Assembly (NCBI GenBank): GCA_003260075.1
Contig: QLIY01000396.1
Coordinates: forward strand, 62,001-126,000
DNA: 64,000 bases
Direction: 5' to 3'
Origin: Phallusia mammillata
Taxonomy: Eukaryota > Chordata > Ascidiacea > Phlebobranchia > Ascidiidae
The first letter of the stretch is position 1, and each line of letters begins with the position of its first letter. The translations under genes and the position numbers were made by a program. Shown in pieces: positions 27,841-41,100 of this stretch. Under the pieces are notes generated by a model. That model made no database searches, was not told the origin of the DNA, and saw nothing but the letters and a program-made list of their open reading frames with translations.

Positions 27841-30800
27841 CTAATGGTCTAATTGGCACAACAAGGCGGTTCCACGCAGTATCCAATGATCGGAAGGCAG
27901 ATCGCTCTCCAAGGTCACAGTGGTAACGAAGTTGGTAGAATGTCCAGTAGAAGAAAGTGCCCCTGCACGTTTTGATGTCCGATAAAGTGGACAATTGTAC
28001 ACAGATGTTGATTTTTTGGTTTCGTTTGACTGTAAAAAGGAAACTTTTAAAACATTTGAATTGCTTAAGATGATTGTTTAAAAAACAATTTATAAAACAT
28101 GTTTGTAACAGGCTTTGCAGCGAGAAAATAATTTGCAAAAATATGGTTCGTTAAAAACTGGGATACATTATCATTTTTAAAACCTCACAATGGTCGCGAA
28201 TTTGATGGCTTACTACGCACAAAATTAATCAAAGTTTTTGACACGTTATCACGAAAGCGACAAATTCGAGAGTCTGACTATTTCCAACACGGTCTCACAC
28301 TGAACAAACAACAACCACTGCATCGACATCGTTTTGGGGAATATTTTTTGATAGCAATCGACATTTTCGTGGCATTATTTAATTTTTTTTGCACAATGCA
28401 TTATAATATTTGAGTAATGGCGCGATTTTGAGTACTCTGGTTTCGTCTCCTACATGGTCTAGTGGTTAGGTTTCCTGGCTTTCACCCAGGCGGCCCGGAA
28501 TATTTTTTGATAACAATCGACCTTTCCGTGGCATTATTTAATTTTTTGCAGAATGCATTACAATATTTGAGTGATGGCGCGATTTTGAGTACTTCGTCTC
28601 CTACATGGTCTAGTGGTTAGGTTTCCTGGCTTTCACCCAGGCGGCCCGGAATATTTTTTGATAACAATCGACCTTTCCGTGGCATTATTTAATTTTTTGC
28701 AGAATGCATTACAATATTTGAGTGATGGCGCGATTTTGAGTACTTCGTCTCCTACATGGTCTAGTGGTTAGGTTTCCTGGCTTTCACCCAGGCGGCCCGG
28801 AATATTTTTTGATAACAATCGACCTTTCCGTGGCATTATTTAATTTTTTGCAGAATGCATTACAATATTTGAGTGATGGCGCGATTTTGAGTACTTCGTC
28901 TCCTACATGGTCTAGTGGTTAGGTTTCCTGGCTTTCACCCAGGCGGCCCGGAATATTTTTTGATAACAATCGACCTTTCCGTGGCATTATTTAATTTTTT
29001 GCAGAATGCATTACAATATTTGAGTGATGGCGCGATTTTGAGTACTTCGTCTCCTACATGGTCTAGTGGTTAGGTTTCCTGGCTTTCACCCAGGCGGCCC
29101 GGAATATTTTTTGATAACAATCGACCTTTCCGTGGCATTATTTAATTTTTTGCAGAATGCATTACAATATTTGAGTGATGGCGCGATTTTGAGTACTTCG
29201 TCTCCTACATGGTCTAGTGGTTAGGTTTCCTGGCTTTCACCCAGGCGGCCCGGAATATTTTTTGATAACAATCGACCTTTCCGTGGCATTATTTAATTTT
29301 TTGCAGAATGCATTACAATATTTGAGTGATGGCGCGATTTTGAGTACTTCGTCTCCTACATGGTCTAGTGGTTAGGTTTCCTGGCTTTCACCCAGGCGGC
29401 CCGGAATATTTTTTGATAACAATCGACCTTTCCGTGGCATTATTTAATTTTTTGCAGAATGCATTACAATATTTGAGTGATGGCGCGATTTTGAGTACTT
29501 CGTCTCCTACATGGTCTAGTGGTTAGGTTTCCTGGCTTTCACCCAGGCGGCCCGGAATATTTTTTGATAACAATCGACCTTTCCGTGGCATTATTTAATT
29601 TTTTGCAGAATGCATTACAATATTTGAGTGATGGCGCGATTTTGAGTACTTCGTCTCCTACATGGTCTAGTGGTTAGGTTTCCTGGCTTTCACCCAGGCG
29701 GCCCGGAATATTTTTTGATAACAATCGACCTTTCCGTGGCATTATTTAATTTTTTGCAGAATGCATTACAATATTTGAGTGATGGCGCGATTTTGAGTAC
29801 TTCGTCTCCTACATGGTCTAGTGGTTAGGTTTCCTGGCTTTCACCCAGGCGGCCCGGAATATTTTTTGATAACAATCGACCTTTCCGTGGCATTATTTAA
29901 TTTTTTGCAGAATGCATTACAATATTTGAGTGATGGCGCGATTTTGAGTACTTCGTCTCCTACATGGTCTAGTGGTTAGGTTTCCTGGCTTTCACCCAGG
30001 CGGCCCGGAATATTTTTTGATAACAATCGACCTTTCCGTGGCATTATTTAATTTTTTGCAGAATGCATTACAATATTTGAGTGATGGCGCGATTTTGAGT
30101 ACTTCGTCTCCTACATGGTCTAGTGGTTAGGTTTCCTGGCTTTCACCCAGGCGGCCCGGAATATTTTTTGATAACAATCGACCTTTCCGTGGCATTATTT
30201 AATTTTTTGCAGAATGCATTACAATATTTGAGTGATGGCGCGATTTTGAGTACTTCGTCTCCTACATGGTCTAGTGGTTAGGTTTCCTGGCTTTCACCCA
30301 GGCGGCCCGGAATATTTTTTGATAACAATCGACCTTTCCGTGGCATTATTTAATTTTTTGCAGAATGCATTACAATATTTGAGTGATGGCGCGATTTTGA
30401 GTACTTCGTCTCCTACATGGTCTAGTGGTTAGGTTTCCTGGCTTTCACCCAGGCGGCCCGGAATATTTTTTGATAACAATCGACCTTTCCGTGGCATTAT
30501 TTAATTTTTTGCAGAATGCATTACAATATTTGAGTGATGGCGCGATTTTGAGTACTTCGTCTCCTACATGGTCTAGTGGTTAGGTTTCCTGGCTTTCACC
30601 CAGGCGGCCCGGAATATTTTTTGATAACAATCGACCTTTCCGTGGCATTATTTAATTTTTTGCAGAATGCATTACAATATTTGAGTGATGGCGCGATTTT
30701 GAGTACTTCGTCTCCTACATGGTCTAGTGGTTAGGTTTCCTGGCTTTCACCCAGGCGGCCCGGAATATTTTTTGATAACAATCGACCTTTCCGTGGCATT

Positions 30801-33800
30801 ATTTAATTTTTTGCAGAATGCATTACAATATTTGAGTGATGGCGCGATTTTGAGTACTTCGTCTCCTACATGGTCTAGTGGTTAGGTTTCCTGGCTTTCA
30901 CCCAGGCGGCCCGGAATATTTTTTGATAACAATCGACCTTTTCGTGGCATTATTCAATTTTTTGCACAATGCATGGCATTGGTGGTTCAGTGGTAGAATT
31001 CTCGCCAGCCACCCGGGGGGCCCGGACTCGATTCCCGGCCAATGCAATAGTTTTGCGGGTTCGATTCCCGGCCAATGCAATCGTTTTTGGGAATATTTTT
31101 TGACAGCAATCGACCTTTTCGTGGCATTATTTATTTTTTTGCACAATGCATTGCAATATTTGAGTGATGGCGCGATTTTGAGTACTCTGGTTTCTTCTCC
31201 TACATGGACTGGGGGGGGGGCAATGATTCGATTCCCGGCCAATGCAATCGGTTTGGGGAATAATTTTTGATAGCAATCGACATTTTCGTGGCATTATTTA
31301 ATTTTTTGCACAACGCGTTAAAATATTTGAGTGATGGCGCGATTTTGAGTACTCTGGTTTCGTCTCCTACATGGTCTACTGGTTAGGATGCCTGGATTGC
31401 ACCCAGGCGGCCTGGGTTCGATTCCCGGCCAATGCAAACGTTTGAGGGAATAATTTTTGATGGCAATCGAAGTGATGGCGCGATTTTGAGTACTCTGGTT
31501 TCTTCTCCTACATGGACTAGTGGTTAGGATTCCTGGCTTTAATCTAGGCGGCCCGCGTTCGATTCCCGGTGTAGGAAAATTATTTTCACAATTCTCAAAA
31601 TTACAATAAAAAACAGTGGGCCTAATTATTTCAATATTTCGCAGGTCCAGGCTTGTTGAAATGTTAACCCGACACAATACCACAAAAGTAGCAATTAAAT
31701 CCTATTCACCTTTACCATTTCCGGAATGAATTGTATTTCCGGCATTCTGAAATATCTTGCGTTAGGAACAGCGTCAGCAATCATTTTTTTCGGTACATTC
31801 CAAATTGCGCTGTCCAAATACAATCCAAAGACGCGGACGCCGTCAGGCAAAGGCGATTCACTCGAGCGGAACGCAACTTCTCGTACCTGTGATATGACGT
31901 AACAAGTATGACGCCACCTCCAAGTTTGGAGACAATTTTTAGTTTTTTTCCTTTAAGGTAAAAATATTAATCCGTTTATTCCACCACCAATTGGATGACA
32001 AAAATAAAAAAAATATCTTCGATGTGTGCAGGCATTGATTGTAATCTGGCACGACTTGGTGGATGTGATTATAGACAGCTTGGACCAACGAGTAATGAGT
32101 GCGTTTTTTTATTTACCAACACTGTTTTCTATTTAGTTTTCCTCTTATTTGGTTCTGCTTTGATTGACTTAACTATAGTCCGATTGCAACAACATCATTT
32201 TTATTGTACACTTACTTGCAATTTTTTGTTTATGTCCATACTGGTGGTTTCATCGATAGAGTCTTGAACTAAGAACTTAAATTTGAGTGTGTCCACTGGC
32301 ACTGTGTGCTTACGGGCATAGTTCTGAAGTACAGCAGTCAAGAAACCTGGAAATATTTTAATTTCTTATTAGTTCTATTTTTAGTCACGTACTGGGGCCA
32401 ACTTAGCCGCACTGTACAAATGATAAGACTTAACTATAGTGTTACCGAAACGATAAACAATACATGATTTATGAATTCAGTGAGAGAATAAAACAAATAG
32501 GCTTAAGTTACATTTTAAAAGTGCTAAGTCGGTGGAAAGAGTGCAAAGACACGAAAGGATTTAAGAATTGCAAAAACTCCCCTTAGGCCTACGAGTGTTT
32601 TGAGTTAAGTGTTTTATGGAAGGTTAGTCGATCTGTATGTTTAACTATTTTCACACACAAAAAGCGGCATTTTGAGATTAGGATAAAAAGCATTTTTTTA
32701 GGTTTTTAAAGATTATTTTACCATTCAAGATTCTAAAAAGGCCCGTGTCATCGGTAAGCAAACGAGCATTTAAATCAAGTGTAACCTTGCGGAAAAAAGA
32801 AAGCTGAAAGCCAGTAGCTTGTTGGTTCTTCGTGTGATTTGTCGGCATCAACCAGTTGGTCGTCAGGCCGTTTCACACCGATTCCTGGCTCTTTGCGAGA
32901 TATCCCAATCTAGTAAAAGTGTTTTTTATTGGGAAACAAAGATGTTCTAGCGAAAGTATAATTTTTAGGTTATTACCAGATTTTAGAAACTATATTGTCA
33001 GCAAAATACATTAGTCCAAATAAAGCGCTTGTTTAATGCCGATAAAATTTGACACATAAGATCAGTTTGTAGGAATAGCTACGAGACGCGGGATAAGATA
33101 AAAAGGTAAAAAGGCATAATAAAAGGTCACTAGCCTATATTTCGCTCGTTTTCACTACTTGAGACCCCTTTTTATTTTAGCCTAATAACTCAACCCAAAA
33201 AACATTAACCATTCAACATGTTGATAAAGTCAAGAAACGCTTATCCGTACCTTCGCTTGCACATTTGAAACGACGATCTGTGACCACTTAGCGAAAAAAT
33301 CCACTCTTTGGAGCAAATCTTCCAGCCAGGATCCAAGTAGCTTGCAAGATTCATACGACACACCCTGCCATGACTCTGGCACCTGTCAGTCAAAACGATT
33401 TTACAGCTAATGGACGTTGAATTTAACCACGCACAACGTGCTTGTATGCTGTATGTAAACCGGTGCATTGTTGTAAATTGCATTTAGTAGCTATCTGTAG
33501 AAAACCTTCGAAGTATTTTGAACGCTTTCTCGTTAAACCTTTTGAAAACACAGTGGAAATAATTTCTGCTATTTCTGGACTTCACCCAGGTTTTCAATGT
33601 TTCTTCGTTGTTTTGAAAACCCAGAAAAAATCGAATGGCTAATAGTGCAACTTACCCTGTGAAGGAGCATGGCATGAAACGACTGCTCCAAAGATTCTGA
33701 CATAACAATTTCACCAGCCAGGGCTCGCAACATGGCGTGCAGACTTGTCAGAATCGTATCAAGCAGTCGATTAAATCTGTCTATTTCTTGTCTTGCTACA

Positions 33801-36800
33801 GTCAACAGGGCAGATTGCATTAACGGCAGTCTACTTTCTTCCTCTGCAAAAAAACAACAACACCTTGTTCTAAAGACGCATATACCGTGTACCAGAAGAG
33901 ATCATATCACATGGCGTTTGTTGCTGCTTGGTCAATGACATGCATTGTAAGCTATACAAGCGAGGAGTGTCACAAATTAGCGGGCAGGGTGCGTACCTTG
34001 CGCGGAATGTGAGTGCGGGCATAATAGTTCTTAAGGCGCATGTGGTTGATTAGTATGCGACAGCGACTGCAAAATTTTCTTACGGCACAAGCGACATTAT
34101 TGATGTGCATGTGGTGCACGGTGACCTGTTTTGTTGTCTGAGGCAGTCGATTTTGGGATTGCTGGGTGGCCATGTGTTCTGCAGTTTTGTATTGAGAAAA
34201 AAATCACTTTGAAGAAGATTGTGCTGGCAACGTCTATTCAGCTGTCGAAAGGTACATGAGGATGTTTACCACAAACGTGCACACGAAAATTCGCAAACAG
34301 GTCACCAACATTTCATGGTGTCAATCTGGTATAACGGTTTGTCAACGGCTTTGTATGTGGTTGGCGTTTAAAATCTCGTTTAGCACGTTTCTTCCACACA
34401 CGTGACAATTGTTTGCTTTAGTTATAGATTTTGAGCCAAGGTTAAAAAACATGCCAAAACAATAAAAACGACACGTACCATCAGAGACAATCTGTAATGT
34501 AACGAGGACAGGGAAATATATTATCTAACGTATGAGTGATGATGATTCAGTAATATACAGTGTCTGATTGTGTAGTTACCGTTATCACGGCAAACACAAA
34601 TACCGCAAAAGCCAGGTCCGAATGCATGTACCTTTACTAGAAATTTTTAGCTTAAATAATTGTTTCAACTTTTTTGACAACACAAAAAAATTGCCACTTA
34701 AATTCCTTGTGCGAGAAACAGGTTGTGTGCGACAAGCAGATACAGAACAGAAACAATGGCACAATAAGTGCATCCTTATTCAAATAGTTAACCAAAAAGC
34801 CAACAATCTTACAATACCTTCGGGCTGTTTTGATCTTGCTTTGGTCAAAAGATTTGCCCAAACTTGACTGGTCATTAATCGTCCCAAGGTCAGCTGCTCT
34901 TCACGGTCCGTTTCACTCAGTGACTCGTCATGCTCTACTGACATCGGAAGGCGACGAAGCATATCATGTGCTATTTCCATGACAACTTCAGCGTCTGTCT
35001 TTCCAGTTCTAGTAAAATTTTGTTTTTATTCAATACAGAAAGAGGTCAAATAAATTGCATTTTGCACTTTAAACGTGTTTTACAAAGAAATCATTACTAG
35101 GGTAGCCATGTATTTCAAGCTAAGGACAAGGACAACCGTAAAGAATTGTATTTTTTTAAAAATTTTCGATGCAATTTCTTTTATATGTAAAAAACAAGAA
35201 AAAAACAGTAAACAAAATACGAACGCAATTTTTAAAACAAGGACAATCATTTTTTCTGAAGTCAGCCTTAAGGACATATCACAGAAAGAAAGACGATGTA
35301 GCAGCTCAGATTAAAATCATGTACAAAATTCAACCGAAAAGAGATGTTGCTGATAAATTTAAGCCCAATTTTGGTTTCAACAAAGAGTGATTATTTTGTA
35401 AAAATATCACACACAATAAAATTGAATTGAAAAAAAGTATCTAGACCCGCTGCCGAGTGTAATCACAAGTAAGTTAGTTTCAAAGAAAAACAAAGGAGAA
35501 AAGGGGGGGGGGTCCCAAACGTAAAGTTTAAGTATCTAGACCCGCTGCAGAGTGTAATCACAAGTAAGTTAGTTTCAAAGAAAAACAAAGGAGAAAAGAG
35601 TCGAATTACTTTCCATTAAAAAGCTGAATACAGTATGTCCTTGTTAGTTTTGTCCCTATAACTGCCTATCACGTGCAACGACGATTACAATTGTATCTGA
35701 TGTCAATATTAGCATCCAGGAAGTTTAGTTAGGACATAGTTCGATGTCGTGTGAGTTACCACTTACTCAAGTACGCTAGCTGTTGTTAGTTTTGGTTGAA
35801 TATCGATGATGACGTCAATGAGTTTGTTTGCCTCCGACTCCATGTAAGCTCTCTCAGCGTTGCCATGCATACCAAACACGTCAGGAGGATCCGAGTCCGG
35901 CAATTGGTTAATATAATCACGTGCCTGTAATGCATTAAAATTAAAAATACTGACTAGGACTCAAAATCAACAGTTTGAATAAAAGCTTAAATAAGCCCAT
36001 ATGGGTAAAATATGTCTCAAAGATTACAGAGGTTTTCAAACCGGAGAAAATCTACCAACAATTAAAAAATGTAAGGAAACATGAGTTTTGGCATTCCTTA
36101 ACAGATAACAAAGCGGTTTACCTAGTTTGTGTTAAATTATTTTCATAATGTCACACCCGCACGCTGGTAACAAACTACAGAATTAACAAAGTCACTGACA
36201 ACATATAATATGATACGGAATTATTTCGACAGTCCCGGAATTTGGTCTAGCAGTTCGATTTTATACCCAAAACCTTCTCCCTAATTCTACAAAGGACCCT
36301 GCAATAACGGCTTACTACCAAAGCCAAATTATGCGCACTGGTTTATTTGTATAAACATACAAAGTACATTACAACAAGCACGGGGCGACCAGCAGCCAAA
36401 AACATCTTTTATCACTCACGCCACCCAGACGTCCTTTCGTGAAACTTTAACGCTAGTTATAAGAGCCTGATTGGCAAAACAGCGCATTTCAGACAAATCA
36501 GCGCAACCCGTGTAACGTTTCAGGCAAGGTATGGGAATGCCAATAACGTCCCACAATTACACGAGATAAAAGAAATTTGCTTGACAGTCCGCTAAGTGGT
36601 GCACTTAAATAAAATTGTGCGTGACCGAAATGTTTAATCACATTTATACTTGTTTTAGCATCATGTTTGTGGAATAGTTAATTGAGAAAACACAATTTTA
36701 TCTTTAAACGCAGTCCACAGAACCACTGTTGTTATCGGGTAGCTCACAAATCAGCTGCATACAGTATTTTCACTATTGGAACAGATTTCTGCAGAAATAC

Positions 36801-38145
36801 AGTTTTAACTTAAAAGTCTAACCAAATATTTGATTTCAAGTAACGCATATTACTTGAAGAATGGTATACATACAAAGTTTGACGTAATGTGGTTTACTAC
36901 GTGTTGAATTCAGTTGCGGAACCTTTCTAAACGTTTTTGCTCAATTCTATGTATTTTGCACAGTTAGATATTTTAAGCGTACAATTTTACTGATATGATG
37001 GGTTATGTTTGTTTGTAGGTAGCCCATATATTTTAAAACCTAAGGACGATTGACTTGATTTTTAAAAAAAAACCTTAATCAATTACTTGAAGAAAATCAA
37101 TGTTGCTTGTGGGGGGGGGGGCGCCCATATATTTTAAAACCTAAGGACGATTGACTTGTTTTTTTAAAAAAAAAACCTTAATCAATTACTTGAAGAAAAT
37201 CAATGTTGCTTGTGAGCGGTCTGTAAGCTCCGTCATTTGAGAAAGTGTGATCGGGGATATTGACGTCATCGCAATAGAATTTATTCAACATGGCAACCAG
37301 ACAACGTCGATCCCAGTAATCCGTGACGCGACCACCGTATACAACTTCACCTGGGATAACCGAAAATTCGCGTAAAAAAACAAGTCATATTCAGGCTGCT
37401 GCTTTTTTTATAATTTACAAGTAAAAAAAGTGCTTTTAGAAAACAACAGTGACCTTGAATATAATATATGAAAAGTTCTGCAAATAAAATAATAATAATA
37501 ATAATAAAATATTAAACATTTTTGTAAGGTTGTAAGGAATTAAATAACAAACCTGTAAGATGTTGAAGAGCTGACCAGGGCACGGAATAATCTTCACCCA
37601 ACAATTGCTGAAGCATAAGAATGGAAACCTATAAAAACATGATCAACAATTAGAATTTATCGAAAGAGTACAGTCTAAAAATCATCGGGGTTTTACTATT
37701 ATTATATTTGCTTGCGTATTTTTAGAAGGCCATTTTTGCCCCCAAATAAAGTGTAAACTTAGTTTAAGGGGATCAAAAGTCAATATACGACAAACACGTT
37801 ATAAGCTAGAGTAGGTACAATAAACAATATCAAAAAGCAAGAATTTCAAATTCCTTCTCTATGTCTATTGAAATCTATCAAGAAGGTAAAATGCAATGAA
37901 AAAGAAAGGTCACTTACTTCAAGATCAGACGAAGTAAAATCGTAGGAGAGATTGAAACCAAGCGTCCCAAACTTTCTTCTCTCATGAGCAAGTGCGTTGA
38001 AACAACACAGTGAGAAAAGCAGAGGTTTCCAATGGGGATGAGTCGACCCGTTGTCAAAAAGGTCAGAGGTCACCTCACCTGAACCGGATGAGCCGAACGC
38101 CAATTGCAGATGGGCTCGAATGCCACGTGGTGGCTCGACAGCCAT
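27841..38145 (-). CDS. Dynein heavy chain exons 32-42: C-terminal domain and stop
   Basis: Exons are 38145-37918, 37628-37553, 37350-37190, 35924-35767, 35008-34818, 33843-33656, 33382-33251, 32909-32786, 32347-32216, 31886-31710 and 28029-27841. Landmarks in order are [87 protein letters not shown] and [20 protein letters not shown]. The protein ends in ALLCQLDH followed by TAG. This is the long C-terminal domain that regulates processivity in axonemal and metazoan cytoplasmic dyneins. The last exon is separated from the rest by a 3.7 kb intron filled with a tRNA-derived tandem array. Confidence 0.94.
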
Positions 38146-41100
38146 CTAACAAATAATTAATTACGTGTTATTATAATGTTTCATAAGAGAAGTCAGCATA
38201 AAATTTAGTCAACCGTCTGATGTTATTGGTATGTTTTCCTGACAAAGATCGTTTGGAAGTACCGCATTATAAAGATTCACAATCAAAACGTTGCGACTTA
38301 AAAGGCAGTTGTATACATTACATAAGTTTTGGCGAGACGTTGATATGGGACTGAGAATTTTTGGTTAATCTCTCGCTATCTTGTCTTACTTACCTTTAAC
38401 CCCTTCTGTAGGATGGGAACGGGAAAAGAAGTATCTGGTTTTGAACTCAGCCACAATCGGAATTCCGAATCGACTTCAGAACCAGGACTACTCAAATCTT
38501 CAACAATCGCCTGCAAGTTAACACATGCCAGTGCTTACTTTTACATACATCTAGCAGTAACCAGAATAGTGATTGTGAGCTTCATTTTTACTAACGAGCA
38601 AAATAAGTTCTGTTTAGCAAAGGTCGGTTAAGACCGAAACCGAATATTCGGAAGCATTGGAACCTGAGCGTATCAATCAAATATGTGTGACGTCACACGA
38701 AATCGTACGCCTTTGACACATACATTTTTTCCTGCAAGGCAAACAGTGGAAGTACTACAGCAGGTTAGTTGGATTGTGTAATGAAGTTAGTTATGTTGGT
38801 TTTGGGGGGGGGGGATTTGACACACACATTTTTTCCTGCAAGGCAAACAGTGGAAGAACAACAGCAGGTTAGTTGGATTGTGTAATGAAGTTAGTTATGT
38901 TGGTTTTGAAGTCAAAGTTGATTGGGCCGACGTACCGACCAGCAACTACAAATTATCTTTGGCTGGAGTCAACAAACCATTGATGTTTGAAAAATGTTAC
39001 AAGAAGAAAAAATATGTTAACGCTTCAAACTGACCTGGGCAAAAAAAAATTGAGCGCTGGAACTGAATCATGGTCAAAATCGCTGGTTCAGTCGAATAAT
39101 TACGATAAACCGAAGCTTCGGTACATTACTGATATGTGCGACCCAGTTGGCAAAAATATAAGAAATACCTGTAGTCTGGGCATAAAAGAAGCTGCAAGAT
39201 GACAGTTCTGCAAAAACACCCATCGCCCTTTTAGTATCTGAGCTTTGTGGATTAAATCTTCTGCTTTGGGGCCTTGACCTCTACCAAGCGACACCATGTC
39301 CACGTGCAAAGTCGAACCACGTGTCTCCTTGGCGTACCGAAGCAGTTGGGAGGATGGGTCCGTTCCTTGGGAAAAATAAATTTGCAACGCACCCATTATG
39401 ATACTGAACAAAATTTTAGGCCGGTTTATAAGGCTTGGACTTCCACGACTTTCAGTAATAAAATAAATGTACGGGAAAATGCCTAAATTTTGTGATAGGC
39501 AACTAAATACAACTTTTTAAGGTATGTTCATTTCTTCATCACTAGTATTCACTAATTTTGTTTAAGACCTGAACACATACAATTGAATCGTAATAGGGAA
39601 CACATTCTATGTTTTGTATTTGACCCCACTTTATATTGTTTCTATGTGGACTGTAATTTTCTGAGCCTAAGCCGAGTCCCTTATTTGAGGTATAATATAT
39701 AGACGGTTGCCAAATGCAAATTATAAGTACCTGGAGATAATATAAATATAAGAGGCACGTTGGATTGCGATTGAGCATAAACCTCGTTCAAATCGAATCC
39801 GCCAGTCTTGACAAATGCTTCTCCCATTTGTTCCTTCACGAACATTCGAACTGAAGGAAGAAGACATTCTGGTCGCAAAACTTTGACAAGCAGAAGTCTG
39901 CAATGTAACAGAATAAATTAAATGTTAAATGCTGTACCTGTATTGTAACGAAAACGTTAGCCATTTTGACGTTGAACTGGCAAGGAGCCAAATAGCAAGA
40001 AAAAAATATGTTGTTTGAGAAAAATTACCAGGGTGGTCAAATGGTTTAAAAAAGAACACGCAATGACTTTTCACGTGCCCTCACAACTCACACTAACAAT
40101 AAGGTTAAATAAATGGACACAAGTACAAAAATATTGTAAACAAAAGATGAATTAACACAATTTTAACGTCTGAAGGGGGGGGGGGATGGTACAGAATAAA
40201 TTAGCTGTTAAGCGCAGTAGCTGTACTGGAGAGAAAGCGTTAGTAAAGCTAGCAAGGGGCAAAAGGACAAGAAAAAATTATGTTTTGTGAGGAAATTGCC
40301 GTGGTGGACAGATGATTTAGATTAGAACACAATAGAACATGTCATGGGCTAACAATTTTGCACTCACAGAAGCAATATGGTTAATAGTGACTTTAATCGA
40401 AAAAAAATACAATAGTATTCTAAACAAATGCCGAGTTAAAACATTTTTTTAACGAGTCCGAATCCTTCCGATCGGTGATACGAGTCCTGGCTTTAATTAA
40501 CAAGATTTAAGCTCAAGTCGAGTCAACATTTTTCTGAAAGTCATCACCAATAACGGACTGATACAAAGTTTTCTTTGGTGCGAGATAGGTGCAGCAAAAC
40601 GATATGTTTAAAATGCAAGTGTCATTACATTGTTTGCACATCAAAAAAAAAATATTGCTTTTTGTTCAGTTTTTTTTCTGGACCAAATCTCAACGTTAAA
40701 ACTGACGCCTGTTTGCAAACCAATTTGACAAAGGGGGGGGGGAAAGTTTAAGCTTAAGCCGGGTCAACATGTTTAAGTCATCAGTAATAACGAAATTATA
40801 TAATGTTAGCGTTGGTTAATAGATAGGGTAAGCCAAACGATATGTATAAAACTCAAGTGTCGTTAGAATGTTTGCATGTCAAAAAATCAATGTCAAATTT
40901 TATTATTTCTTTTATGGGTTTTTGTTGCATTGTGATCGACTAGATTTTTGCTTAAATTGGTTTTGATTTCAAATCATTCTGATGCATGTGCGCCAATAAG
41001 TCTGATACTTAAATGCTAAAACCGATAGTTAAGCAACAAGAATCTTAGTTTAACACCAGTTCTAGCACCACTAAAATCACCCACCTTTCAAAACTTGACA

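Larger units (their letters stand above)
28320..31600. repeat. tRNA-derived tandem array, 151-bp unit, in a dynein intron
   Basis: From 28448 to about 30960 there are 17 copies of a 151-bp unit at exact 151-bp spacing, and the middle copies look identical by eye. Each unit starts with 51 bases matching the 5' part of a tRNA-Glu (TTC anticodon, loop CTTTCAC) up to GGCGGCCCGG. The T arm and 3' acceptor strand are absent. About 100 bp of spacer follows (ATATTTTTTGATAACAATCG ... GGCGCGATTTTGAGTACTTC). A divergent unit leads in at 28320. From 30976 to 31580 the units are irregular and carry complete tRNA-like copies. The pol III A-box region is kept in each unit, but the B box is missing, so most units should not be transcribed as tRNAs. 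Confidence 0.93.

Noticed and set aside
28448..30960. Regular repeat and spacer spacing resembling a CRISPR array
   Set aside because: The whole 151-bp unit is repeated, the spacers are identical, the unit is tRNA-derived, and the locus lies in an animal gene intron.
30878..31270. Open frame on the plus strand over the tRNA-like repeats (130 codons)
   Set aside because: It is a translation of tRNA sequence and spacer with no family resemblance; the repeats explain it.
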